A DNA stretch of 17,652 nucleotides from Bacteroidales bacterium (GTDB lineage: Bacteria > Bacteroidota > Bacteroidia > Bacteroidales > ML635J-15): the NCBI GenBank assembly GCA_028701945.1, contig JAQVPT010000031.1:1-17652 (forward strand), given 5' to 3'. The translations under genes and the position numbers were made by a program. Below the pieces are notes generated by a model that did no database searches, was not told the origin of the DNA, and worked only from the letters and a program-made list of their open reading frames with translations. Of the stretch, positions 1-6,709 are shown piece by piece. Each line of letters begins with the position of its first letter. Within the stretch, counting starts at the first letter, position 1.

Positions 1-540
1 AAAAAATATGTAAAACTAACCCTCAAATATGATAAGAAAAACTTGCCTCTCACAATTGTAGAGCTGGAGGAACAAAACAATTTCAAACTCTATTTACCAG
101 CATGTGATTTTACCGTCAATATTAAAGGAGATATTGATCGAGTTGACAGGCAAGGTGAAATTTATCGTGTTTTAGATTATAAAACTGGTAAAACCAATAC
201 GAGTTGCAAATCCATTAGTGAGCTTTTTGAGCCTGATAGAAAACATGATAAGGGAATGATTACACAGATATTATTATATGTATTGATGTATGAAAAGGAG
301 AGTAATATTTCTGTGTGTCCAGGTATAATAAATATTAATAATTTAGATGAAAATTTCGATTACCGTGTTAAAATAAATCGAAAAACAATAGATGTTTTTG
401 ATTCAGAGCTTAAAGATGAGTTAAAAGCAGCTTTGCAAAATGTGTTTAATGAAATGTTAAACCAAGATATTGAGTTTTCTCAGACAACAAATACAAATAA
501 TTGTGAATACTGTCCGTTTAAAAATATATGTAGTCGATAA
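1..540 (+). CDS. AddB-like PD-(D/E)XK nuclease, C-terminal part (5' truncated)
   Basis: The reading frame is open from the first base, so the gene begins upstream of the window; 179 residues are visible. The sequence shows a RecB-family nuclease core: GDIDRVD followed by YRVLDYKTGK, which supplies the catalytic Asp and the D-x-K signature. The protein ends with a C-x2-C-x5-C motif (codons at 502, 511 and 529) two residues from the stop. In the AddB/RexB family such C-terminal cysteines, with one upstream cysteine, hold a 4Fe-4S cluster that pins the nuclease domain. From this I infer the nuclease subunit of an AddAB-type double-strand-break resection enzyme acting on DNA in the cytoplasm. The helicase part and the fourth cysteine would lie outside the window. 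A free-standing Cas4-like or RecB-like nuclease is less likely but cannot be excluded without the N-terminus. A TTG at 43 is internal, not the start. Confidence 0.82.
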   Translation, partial: KKYVKLTLKYDKKNLPLTIVELEEQNNFKLYLPACDFTVNIKGDIDRVDRQGEIYRVLDYKTGKTNTSCKSISELFEPDRKHDKGMITQILLYVLMYEKESNISVCPGIININNLDENFDYRVKINRKTIDVFDSELKDELKAALQNVFNEMLNQDIEFSQTTNTNNCEYCPFKNICSR

Positions 541-607
541 TTGCGAATAAGAAAAAATATTATAAATTGCAGAAAATTATAACCATTGTTAATTAAAATT
601 AAAAATT

Positions 608-1195
608 ATGAAAAAGAATTTTTTATTGTTAGGATTAATTGCAGTTATTGCATTGTTTTCGTGTAATGGTTCAAAAAGTGACAAAAATGAGAACAAAGAA
701 GAAAAGCAAACTATTTGTGATGTAGAAAATGCTATTGCGGTAAATGTTCAGGATTATTATTATTCAATGTCGGATACTTTAGTATATAGTACTCCTGATT
801 TTCAAATTGTAAATTCTGATTACAAGTGGATTAATGATTCGACAATTTCCTTGAAATTATCAAATTACGACCCTAAAACAATTGTTGGTGTACGAACCGA
901 GGAACAAATGGACCTCAATATTGAGATTAATGCCAGAAAAGGTGAAAAACTTGAGCCAGGATACTATGGGTATCACGATTATGCTTCTGGTAAGTGGAGC
1001 AGGGTTACTTTAGCTACTGCTTATGGTACCGTTTGGTTTAACTGGGTTGATGGAATACCAAGACCAGGTGGTGTTACCATTGAATATATTGGGGAAGATG
1101 CTATTTGTGGAACACTGGAACTTAATAATGAAGCACCTGAAAACGATATGATTGGCATTGTTAGAATTAATGGAACATTTGTACATAAAAAATAA
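608..1195 (+). CDS. Small exported lipoprotein, function unknown
   Basis: This encodes 195 residues beginning with a lipoprotein signal peptide: MKKN, a hydrophobic stretch at residues 5-17, then F-S-C with Cys19 as the probable lipidated residue. A charged Lys/Glu/Asp-rich linker follows (about residues 22-34). The rest, about 35-195, is hydrophilic, rich in Tyr, Trp, Asn and Gly, and lacks further membrane segments; alternating polar and hydrophobic residues suggest a beta-sandwich, which is inference. I do not recognise the family. It should be anchored in the outer or inner membrane, facing the periplasm or the surface. It stands alone: a 67-bp AT-rich leader separates it from the nuclease gene, and a hairpin terminator lies 42 bp past its stop. 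The ATG at 608 follows an A-rich leader typical of Bacteroidota. Confidence 0.8.
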   Translation: MKKNFLLLGLIAVIALFSCNGSKSDKNENKEEKQTICDVENAIAVNVQDYYYSMSDTLVYSTPDFQIVNSDYKWINDSTISLKLSNYDPKTIVGVRTEEQMDLNIEINARKGEKLEPGYYGYHDYASGKWSRVTLATAYGTVWFNWVDGIPRPGGVTIEYIGEDAICGTLELNNEAPENDMIGIVRINGTFVHKK

Positions 1196-1237
1196 ATAGA
1201 CTGTTTTTAGGGTTATTCGATAAATAGCCTTGTCTCG

Positions 1238-1277
1238 AAGATTAAGTGCAGTTTTGTTTTTTGCACATAATCTTTTT
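1238..1277 (+). terminator. Intrinsic terminator after the lipoprotein gene
   Basis: Bases 1238-1250 pair with 1262-1274 over 13 positions with a single A/A mismatch, around an 11-nt T-rich loop. A run of five T follows the stem at 1273-1277. It lies 42 bp after the lipoprotein stop codon. A smaller hairpin (GGTTATT at 1211-1217 with AATAGCC at 1223-1229, including one G-T pair) sits just before it and may assist. Confidence 0.7.
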
Positions 1278-1347
1278 ATGCCTATTTATTTACAAGTTTT
1301 AGCTCTCGAGTTTAAGAGTATCAATCCATAATGGATGTTTTAATTAT

Positions 1348-1508
1348 ATGTATATCCGTTTTAGTACCTAAATTATTCCACAATGGTTAAAAATCAATTA
1401 TTTCACCCCAACCCTCAAAAGGGAGTAATTGATTTTCTGCACATCCTTTAGAGGTCGTGGTAAATGGAGACGATCAAATTTCGTATGGGTACAAAAACGG
1501 ATATACAT
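1348..1508. repeat. Nested inverted-repeat element, MITE-like
   Basis: The outer arms, 1348-1368 and 1488-1508, are inverted copies matching at 20 of 21 positions (shared core ATGTATATCCGTTTT, then GTACC). Between them, 1390-1400 and 1426-1436 form a perfect 11-bp inverted repeat, with a further CCCT/AGGG stem inside (1412-1415 and 1420-1423). No open frame with coding character lies within. Short palindromic segments of this kind are usually non-autonomous mobile elements or their remains; I cannot assign a family. The rest of the gap (1278-1347 and 1509-1712) contains only weak hairpins and no supported gene. Confidence 0.5.
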
Positions 1509-1713
1509 TTTAATTATTTTAGAATATAGCCATTGTTTTTTGTTTGTGCGAAGCGGAAAATCTTATCATATGGTAGGAACGCTTCACTGTTATAGTACCA
1601 ATTTAACCTGGATTATTGCTTTCAATCAGAGTTTAGTTCTGCTGATTACTCCGTAATTCGCCATTCAAGGCACGTATGATACAGGTTAATTGCCAAAATA
1701 TAGGCACAAAAAA

Positions 1714-1812
1714 TGGGTAAGCTACTTATATCGCACCGCTACAACTATTTACCCTTGCTTTCTTCCGAACCTGGGGGAGTTCAACAGGAGCTGGTCGTAT
1801 AAGACTTACCCA
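1714..1812 (-). ncRNA. ffs: Signal recognition particle RNA, small bacterial type
   Basis: Read on the minus strand, the segment begins GGGTAAG and ends CTTACCC, so its termini pair. Its middle carries the SRP domain IV hallmark, CAGGTTCGGAAGAAAGCAAG, with the GGAA tetraloop closed by C-G; the E. coli 4.5S RNA counterpart reads AGGTCCGGAAGGAAGCA. The CTTATA near the 5' end also pairs with TATAAG near the 3' end. At about 99 nt it is the usual size of the Alu-less bacterial SRP RNA, which binds Ffh and targets membrane and secreted proteins co-translationally. The strand is fixed by the tetraloop and by a promoter at its 5' side. The closing helix is followed by six T on the minus strand (1713-1708), so it may also act as the terminator. 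The exact ends are estimated from the helix. Confidence 0.9.
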
Positions 1813-1815
1813 ATG

Positions 1816-1850
1816 CAAAAGTAGTAATAATTATTATAATTTAGCACAAA
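1816..1850 (-). promoter_or_regulatory. Promoter of the SRP RNA gene
   Basis: On the minus strand TTTG (1850-1847) is followed after 23 nt by TACTTTTG (1823-1816), matching the Bacteroidota sigma consensus TTTG / TAnnTTTG. The -7 box ends 4-5 nt before the GGGTAAG that starts the RNA, which is the expected distance to the transcription start. Confidence 0.65.
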
Positions 1851-1878
1851 ACATTAAGTATTTTTCAAAAAAATCTAA

Positions 1879-1886
1879 TATCTTTG
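1879..1886 (+). promoter_or_regulatory. Possible -7 element for the DUF4199/glycosyltransferase operon
   Basis: TATCTTTG fits TAnnTTTG and lies 23 bp upstream of the ATG at 1910, divergent from the SRP RNA promoter. No clean TTTG occurs at the expected distance upstream, so the call rests on the -7 box alone. Confidence 0.4.
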
Positions 1887-1909
1887 AAAAATCTTTTAAA
1901 ACTCATAGC

Positions 1910-2449
1910 ATGGGACAAAAATTTAAAACCATATTAAGTTATGGTGCAATTATAAGTTTGCCAATAATACTTATGAGCGTTATTGCTTATGTCTTTGACA
2001 TCAATGATAATAAAGCGTATGGCTGGATAAGTACAATAGTGTTTTTTGTATCTATTGTTATTGCTCAAAAATTTTATCGTGATGGATTTTGTCAAGGCTA
2101 TGCTTCATACAAAAAACTGTTTGGAGGAACGCTTTTGATCGTTATTGTAGTGTCCTTGATAATGTTCTTTTTCACTTTTGTTTTTTATAAATATATTGCC
2201 CCCGAACAAATAGATAAACTGCTTGAGGTTGCACGTGGTAATTTGTATGAGCAGTAAGCATTGACAAGTGTACAGATTAATCGGTCTTATGAGTATTTAA
2301 CAAAGCATGTTTTTACTCCTTTAGCACTTTCATTATCCGGAATATTAGTTACTTTTGCTCAGGGATTGATATTTTCTTTAATCTCTACTATTTTTATGAA
2401 GCGTAAAGCTGATGGGTTTCAAGAGGCAATGCGAGAAATAAACGAATAA
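1910..2449 (+). pseudogene. DUF4199 membrane protein interrupted by an in-frame TAA
   Basis: One reading frame runs from the ATG at 1910 to the stop at 2447-2449 and is broken only by TAA at 2255-2257. Together the two parts give about 178 residues, the usual size of DUF4199 proteins. Before the stop are three hydrophobic helices (about residues 9-27, 39-53 and 69-94) and a YKYIAPEQ-type loop. After it come a polar helix and the fourth membrane segment (LALSLSGILVTFAQGLIFSL), then a basic tail IFMKRKAD; this fourth helix belongs to the same family pattern. The downstream part has only a TTG as possible start, with no leader, so independent translation is unlikely. DUF4199 genes commonly sit directly upstream of a GtrB-like glycosyltransferase in Bacteroidota, as here (12 bp). 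Function is unknown. A sequencing or assembly error, a recent nonsense mutation, or stop readthrough could all explain the TAA. Confidence 0.72.
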
Positions 2450-2461
2450 GAATAATAATAA

Positions 2462-3412
2462 ATGGATATTTCTATTGTTATACCATTATATAATGAAGAA
2501 GAATCACTTCCAGAATTGGTTCAATGGATTACTCGTGTGATGACGGAGCACAAGTTCTCTCACGAAATAATTTTGATTGATGATGGTAGTAATGATAATT
2601 CGTGGAATGTGATTGAGGAGTTGAAGAAGAAATATGAAACTATTCATGGCATAATGTTCCGTAGAAATTATGGTAAAGCTGCTGCTTTGCAAGTTGGCTT
2701 TCAAGCAACAAAGGGCGATGTGGTTATTACTATGGATGCCGACTTACAAGATAATCCCGAAGAGATTCCAGAGCTTTACAAAATGATAATTGAAGACGGA
2801 TATGACCTTGTTTCGGGTTGGAAAAAGGTGAGACACGATCCTGTATTCTCGAAAAACATACCTAGTAAATTCTATAATTTTACAGTTCGTAAGATGACAA
2901 GGATTAAACTTCATGACATGAATTGTGGTCTTAAAGCATATCGTAGTTTGGTTGTGAAAACGATTGAAGTTTATGGAGATATGCACAGATTTATTCCGGT
3001 TTTGGCGAAATGGGCTGGATTTAAGAAAATAGGAGAGAAGGTCGTGCAACATCAGGAGAGAAAATACGGAAAAACAAAATTTGGTCTCGAACGGTTTATT
3101 CGTGGTCCGCTTGATTTGTTATCTGTTATGTTTATCTCTAAATTTGGAAAGCGACCTATGCACTTGTTTGGTGTTTTAGGAACTTTAATGTTTTTATTGG
3201 GATTTGGTGCTTCAATTTATCTCGGAATTAGAAAACTTATTGCCGTTTCAGACGGTGTAATGATGGAAAGATTGACACAAATACCTTTGTTTTTTATTGG
3301 TTTAACAGCAATGGTTTTAGGAACTTTGTTGTTCCTTACAGGATTTCTTGGAGAATTAATATCGCGTACAGCTAGTGAAAGGAATTATTATCAAATAGAT
3401 AAAGAAATTTAA
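2462..3412 (+). CDS. GT2 glycosyltransferase, GtrB/DPM1-like, with two C-terminal membrane helices
   Basis: This encodes 316 residues. A GT-A fold starts at residue 1 (ISIVIPLYNEEESL at 3-16), with DDGS at 40-43 and the metal-binding D-A-D at 92-94 in TMDADLQDNPEEI. The conserved MNCGLKAYR (153-161) and the QHQERKYGKTK basic segment (196-206) are typical of enzymes that move a sugar from a nucleotide donor to polyprenyl phosphate. Two hydrophobic helices follow at about 233-255 and 273-297, as in GtrB. The active site faces the cytoplasm. Known family members make undecaprenyl-phosphate-linked hexoses for later transfer outside; the sugar cannot be read from the sequence. The gene follows the broken DUF4199 frame by 12 bp, and the next gene starts 1 bp after its stop, so they form an operon. 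Confidence 0.88.
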   Translation: MDISIVIPLYNEEESLPELVQWITRVMTEHKFSHEIILIDDGSNDNSWNVIEELKKKYETIHGIMFRRNYGKAAALQVGFQATKGDVVITMDADLQDNPEEIPELYKMIIEDGYDLVSGWKKVRHDPVFSKNIPSKFYNFTVRKMTRIKLHDMNCGLKAYRSLVVKTIEVYGDMHRFIPVLAKWAGFKKIGEKVVQHQERKYGKTKFGLERFIRGPLDLLSVMFISKFGKRPMHLFGVLGTLMFLLGFGASIYLGIRKLIAVSDGVMMERLTQIPLFFIGLTAMVLGTLLFLTGFLGELISRTASERNYYQIDKEI

Positions 3413-3413
3413 T

Positions 3414-4202
3414 ATGACAGAGAATAAAGAAATTGACATTATTGGATTGATTGCAAAAATTGTTGTGTTTTTAAAAAAACACATTGTTGTAATTATTGTA
3501 GTTACATTGTTAAGTGTTTTAGTTGGAATATTGGAATTTTATTTGGGTAAGAACCATTATGAAGTTAATCTTATTGCGACAAGTCCTAATGTGGATAGTG
3601 AGATAGTTTATGAAATTGCTGAGCCGATAAAGTATTATATACATAATGAAATGTATGATACTGTTGCTCAACAGCTTAGTGTGGATATTGAAGTAGCCAA
3701 GTGTATAAAAAAAATTGAATTGGATACGAGCCTAAATGATGCTGTAATTATTACCCTCAATTTGTATTCAAAGGATTATATCCAGGAGATTCAAAATGGC
3801 TTGATGAACTACTTCAATGAAATCCCTTACTTTAAATCTCAATTAACTAAAAGACAGAATGAAATTGAAACATATATTAGCGTCTTAGAACAAGAAATAG
3901 ATGATTTGAATAAAATGCAAGAGGCTGTTCTTGGTAATATGGATGATAAAAATAATCATAAAATGATTTCTGTTGGAGGGCTTTTTAGTGAGATGGTTGT
4001 TATTTACGATAAGAAAATTGAGCTCGAAAAAGAATATAAATCTTTACATTATTTCTCTCTTGTTAATAATAATGTTATTTTCTTATCTCAAAAAAGTTTA
4101 AAGAAAAACTTGCTGTTATCGGTTTTTATCGGTTTTTTTGTTTCATTATTAATCGGCCTTGGGCTGGAGACAACAAAGAAAATTCGGAAAGCTATTAAAT
4201 AG
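3414..4202 (+). CDS. Wzz-like two-helix membrane protein (polysaccharide co-polymerase type)
   Basis: This encodes 262 residues. An N-terminal helix (about 23-44, HIVVIIVVTLLSVLVGIL) and a C-terminal helix (about 232-250, LLLSVFIGFFVSLLIGLGLE) bracket a roughly 185-residue periplasmic part. That part contains a Glu/Lys/Gln-rich, probably coiled-coil segment (about 140-165). This is the topology of Wzz chain-length regulators, and the short N-terminal tail beginning EIDIIGLIAKIV resembles the region before the first helix in that family. The typical proline-rich motif next to the second helix is not obvious, so the assignment is by architecture and context. No kinase domain is attached. The gene starts one base after the glycosyltransferase stop, implying co-expression. 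Its likely job is to organise or limit glycan polymerisation, but no Wzy-type polymerase is seen in the window. Confidence 0.6.
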   Translation: MTENKEIDIIGLIAKIVVFLKKHIVVIIVVTLLSVLVGILEFYLGKNHYEVNLIATSPNVDSEIVYEIAEPIKYYIHNEMYDTVAQQLSVDIEVAKCIKKIELDTSLNDAVIITLNLYSKDYIQEIQNGLMNYFNEIPYFKSQLTKRQNEIETYISVLEQEIDDLNKMQEAVLGNMDDKNNHKMISVGGLFSEMVVIYDKKIELEKEYKSLHYFSLVNNNVIFLSQKSLKKNLLLSVFIGFFVSLLIGLGLETTKKIRKAIK

Positions 4203-4293
4203 AAATATGTGAGGCTAATAGATAAATCTTCAAAATAGGAATACATAAAAAGTTTATCTTTACAAGCACTAAATATTCTTTATTTTTTCTTAT

Positions 4294-4301
4294 TATTTTT
4301 G
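4294..4301 (+). promoter_or_regulatory. Possible -7 promoter element upstream of the ExoA-like glycosyltransferase
   Basis: TATTTTTG fits TAnnTTTG and lies 18 bp before the ATG at 4320, in the 117-bp gap after the Wzz-like gene. The matching -33 TTTG is not clear. If real, it places the TTG at 4299 inside the promoter and supports ATG 4320 as the start. Confidence 0.35.
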
Positions 4302-4319
4302 AAAGATTTATTCTATTTT

Positions 4320-5330
4320 ATGTCAAACGAATTAGTATCCATAATAATCCCCTGCTACAACGAAGAAAAAAATATTCGTGAGTGCCTTAATTCGGTAGGA
4401 AATTTTGATTACCCTAAAGAGAAACTCGAGATTTTTGTTGTTGACGGAATGAGTACTGATAAAACCAGAGAAATTGTAACTGAAGAATATTGTAAAAACA
4501 AATCAAATATTAGGATGATTGACAATCCTATGAGGACAACTCCTTATGCTTTTAATGCTGGTATTCGACAATCAATTGGTGATTTTATTATAATTATTGG
4601 AGCTCATTCTGCATATTCAAGGGAGTATGTAAGAAATCTTGTTGCATGGCATAAAAAACTTGATGCATACAATATCGGTGGAGTAATGATTACGGATATT
4701 CGTAATAAAAATAAAAAAACAAAAGCTATTGAAATAGTCCTTAGCAACAAATTTGGGGTTGGAAATGCTACATTCCGAACTGGAACAAATGAAGTTAAAT
4801 CTGTAGATACTGTTGCCTACGGTTGCTATAGAAGAGAAAGCTTTGAAAAATTCGGACTTTTTAATGAGAAATTAATTAGAAATCAGGATATTGAATTCAA
4901 TAAGAGAATAATTAATGCAGGTGGGAAGATATATCTTGTTCCTGATGCAGAATGTAGATATTTTGCTAGAGAAACATTTTCAGAAATAGCAGACAATAAT
5001 TTTAAAAACGGGATGTGGAATATCTATACTGTTTATTTTACTAAAGATTATACTTCATTATCACTCAGACATTTTATTCCTTTGGTTTTTGTTCTATCAC
5101 TACTATTACCGCTGGTGTTCTCATTCTTTTTCTGGTATTTAATTTTCGTATCTTTGGCCTCATTAGGGTTATACTTAGGTGCAGTCGTATTAGTTTCTTT
5201 GAAAATAGGTAGTAAGGAAACTCGTTTTTTATATCTTGTCTGGGCTTTTATTGTATTACATGTATCTTATGGTGCAGGTTTATTGGCCGGCATTTTTACT
5301 CTACCTTTTAAAGCATTAAAAAACAGATAA
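4320..5330 (+). CDS. GT2 glycosyltransferase, ExoA-like, with C-terminal membrane helices
   Basis: This encodes 336 residues from ATG 4320; an in-frame TTG 21 bp upstream is possible but would add only MKDLFYF and overlap a promoter-like box. The order of motifs is that of succinoglycan ExoA-type enzymes: VSIIIPCYNEE (6-16), VVDGMSTDKT (40-49), DNPMRTTPYAFNAGI (68-82), a GAH-x-x-Y segment (94-99), the VDTVAYGCYRRE loop (162-173) and LIRNQDIEFN (185-194). Three hydrophobic helices follow (about 251-275, 276-297 and 303-330). It should transfer a sugar from a nucleotide donor onto a lipid-linked acceptor at the inner membrane. The position usually occupied by Asp in the metal-binding D-x-H region is Gly94; whether the subfamily tolerates this is uncertain. 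The stop overlaps the next start by one base (TAATG), so the two are translationally coupled. Confidence 0.82.
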   Translation: MSNELVSIIIPCYNEEKNIRECLNSVGNFDYPKEKLEIFVVDGMSTDKTREIVTEEYCKNKSNIRMIDNPMRTTPYAFNAGIRQSIGDFIIIIGAHSAYSREYVRNLVAWHKKLDAYNIGGVMITDIRNKNKKTKAIEIVLSNKFGVGNATFRTGTNEVKSVDTVAYGCYRRESFEKFGLFNEKLIRNQDIEFNKRIINAGGKIYLVPDAECRYFARETFSEIADNNFKNGMWNIYTVYFTKDYTSLSLRHFIPLVFVLSLLLPLVFSFFFWYLIFVSLASLGLYLGAVVLVSLKIGSKETRFLYLVWAFIVLHVSYGAGLLAGIFTLPFKALKNR

Positions 5331-6475
5331 TGAGCAAACATATTTTATTACTCAAGAAAGAAATATCGAAATTCCTCCATACTGATAATATATTTTTTCA
5401 TTATAAAGGAAGAGTTTCTTTGTATGCCATTTTGCGAGCGATGGGCGTTGGAGAAGGTGACGAAATAATTATACCAGCTTATACGTGTGTTGTGGTTCCA
5501 AATCCGATAATTTATCTTGGTGCAAAGCCTATATATGTCGAAATTGATGAAAAGAATCTTTGTATGGATTTAAATATACTTGAAAATGCTATAACAGACA
5601 AAACAATGGCAATCATTTGTCAGAACACATACGGACTTTCAGCTAATGTTGATGCCATAGTTGACATTGCAAAAAAACATAAACTTTACACCATCGAAGA
5701 TTGTACTCATGGTTTTGGAGGTACATACAAAGGCAAGGCGAATGGTAGTTATTGTGATGCAGCATTTTACTCAATGCAGTGGAATAAACCTTTTTCGAGC
5801 GGAATCGGAGGATTTATGACTGTAAATAATAATTTATTATTAAATAAAATACAGGATCAGGAAAACAACAAGATTGAACCAGGTTTATTGACTAAAATTA
5901 ATCTTAAATTCCTTTTTCTTATTAAAAGGTACCTCTTGAACAATACCACTTATTGGATAATGGTGAAAATGTATAGATGGTTGAGTAAAAACAATTTAGT
6001 TACTGGCTCGTCATCGGGTGGTGAAATTACTGATGTGATTATGCCTGAACATTTTTTTATGAATTACTCGAATATACAAGCAAAAGAGGGGCTGCGTAAT
6101 ATAAATGCTCTTCCAGAAAATTTGGAATTAAGAAAAAAAAATGCGGCTATTTATTCTGGTTTTCTAAAAGAAAATGATAAAAGATTTGTTGCTGAGGATT
6201 TATTTGAAAACCATTCATTTCTTAAATATCCAGTTTTTGTTAAAAATAGAAAACAGTTTATGGAATATGCACGAAGAAATAAAATTGAATTAGGCGATTG
6301 GTTTAATTCTCCTATTCATCCGATACAATTTAATTTTGAGAAATGGTTTATAGATCCAGAAAACTATCCTATTGCCAACGAAGCTGCTAAACATGTTGTA
6401 AATATCCCTGTTGATACAAAAAATCCTCAAAGAATTATATCTTTTTTAGAAAAATATATTGACGAAATACTGTAA
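5330..6475 (+). CDS. DegT/DnrJ/EryC1-type PLP-dependent sugar aminotransferase
   Basis: This encodes 381 residues with the DegT fold. An early segment reads GDEIIIPAYTCVVVPNPI (43-60, the usual D-E-V-I-x-P-x-x-T pattern). TIEDC at 121-125 gives Asp124, expected to contact the PLP ring nitrogen. AAFYSMQWNKPFSSGIGG (144-161) supplies Lys153 as the Schiff-base lysine. The usual GEGG is GIGG here, which I believe occurs in related subfamilies. Known family members aminate keto-sugars on nucleotide carriers, using glutamate or glutamine as donor. In this cluster it would provide an amino sugar for the glycan, but substrate and stereochemistry cannot be read. It is the last gene of the cluster, overlapping the preceding glycosyltransferase by one base. 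A 234-bp gap follows with no clear terminator. Confidence 0.82.
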   Translation: MSKHILLLKKEISKFLHTDNIFFHYKGRVSLYAILRAMGVGEGDEIIIPAYTCVVVPNPIIYLGAKPIYVEIDEKNLCMDLNILENAITDKTMAIICQNTYGLSANVDAIVDIAKKHKLYTIEDCTHGFGGTYKGKANGSYCDAAFYSMQWNKPFSSGIGGFMTVNNNLLLNKIQDQENNKIEPGLLTKINLKFLFLIKRYLLNNTTYWIMVKMYRWLSKNNLVTGSSSGGEITDVIMPEHFFMNYSNIQAKEGLRNINALPENLELRKKNAAIYSGFLKENDKRFVAEDLFENHSFLKYPVFVKNRKQFMEYARRNKIELGDWFNSPIHPIQFNFEKWFIDPENYPIANEAAKHVVNIPVDTKNPQRIISFLEKYIDEIL

Positions 6476-6646
6476 TTGGGTGTGATATATCTAGCAGGAT
6501 AATAAATAGGATTTGCAAAAAAAACTCCGCTAACTGCGTTCCGCTTATTCTGAAAACAGTTACTTCAAGTAAGTTCCGTTGAAACTTTAAATATTGCTCT
6601 GTCCTTTTCGGATTTTCAATTGATAGTTTTGAGAAAGGAATTATTA

Positions 6647-6677
6647 TTTGTTTTAATAATCACAATTGACTAATTTG
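6647..6677 (+). promoter_or_regulatory. Possible promoter for the exported protein at 6710
   Basis: TTTG at 6647-6650 is followed after 20 nt by TAATTTG (6671-6677), one base short of TAnnTTTG. The -7-like box lies 32 bp before the ATG. The rest of the 6476-6709 gap shows only a short palindrome (TTACTTCAAGTAA) and the direct repeat TCCGCT...TTCCGCTT near 6528-6548. Confidence 0.4.
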
Positions 6678-6709
6678 CGGTTATTATTTACAATTTTAAA
6701 CAATAAACC

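Noticed and set aside
1429..1656. 75-codon open frame on the + strand
   Set aside because: It overlaps the arms of inverted repeats, has no leader, a composition unlike neighbouring genes, and no recognisable motif. The minus strand of the same region gives only stop-interrupted fragments.
2261..2449. 62-residue protein as a separate gene
   Set aside because: It is the continuation, in the same frame, of the DUF4199 gene after an internal TAA, and its only start is a TTG without leader.
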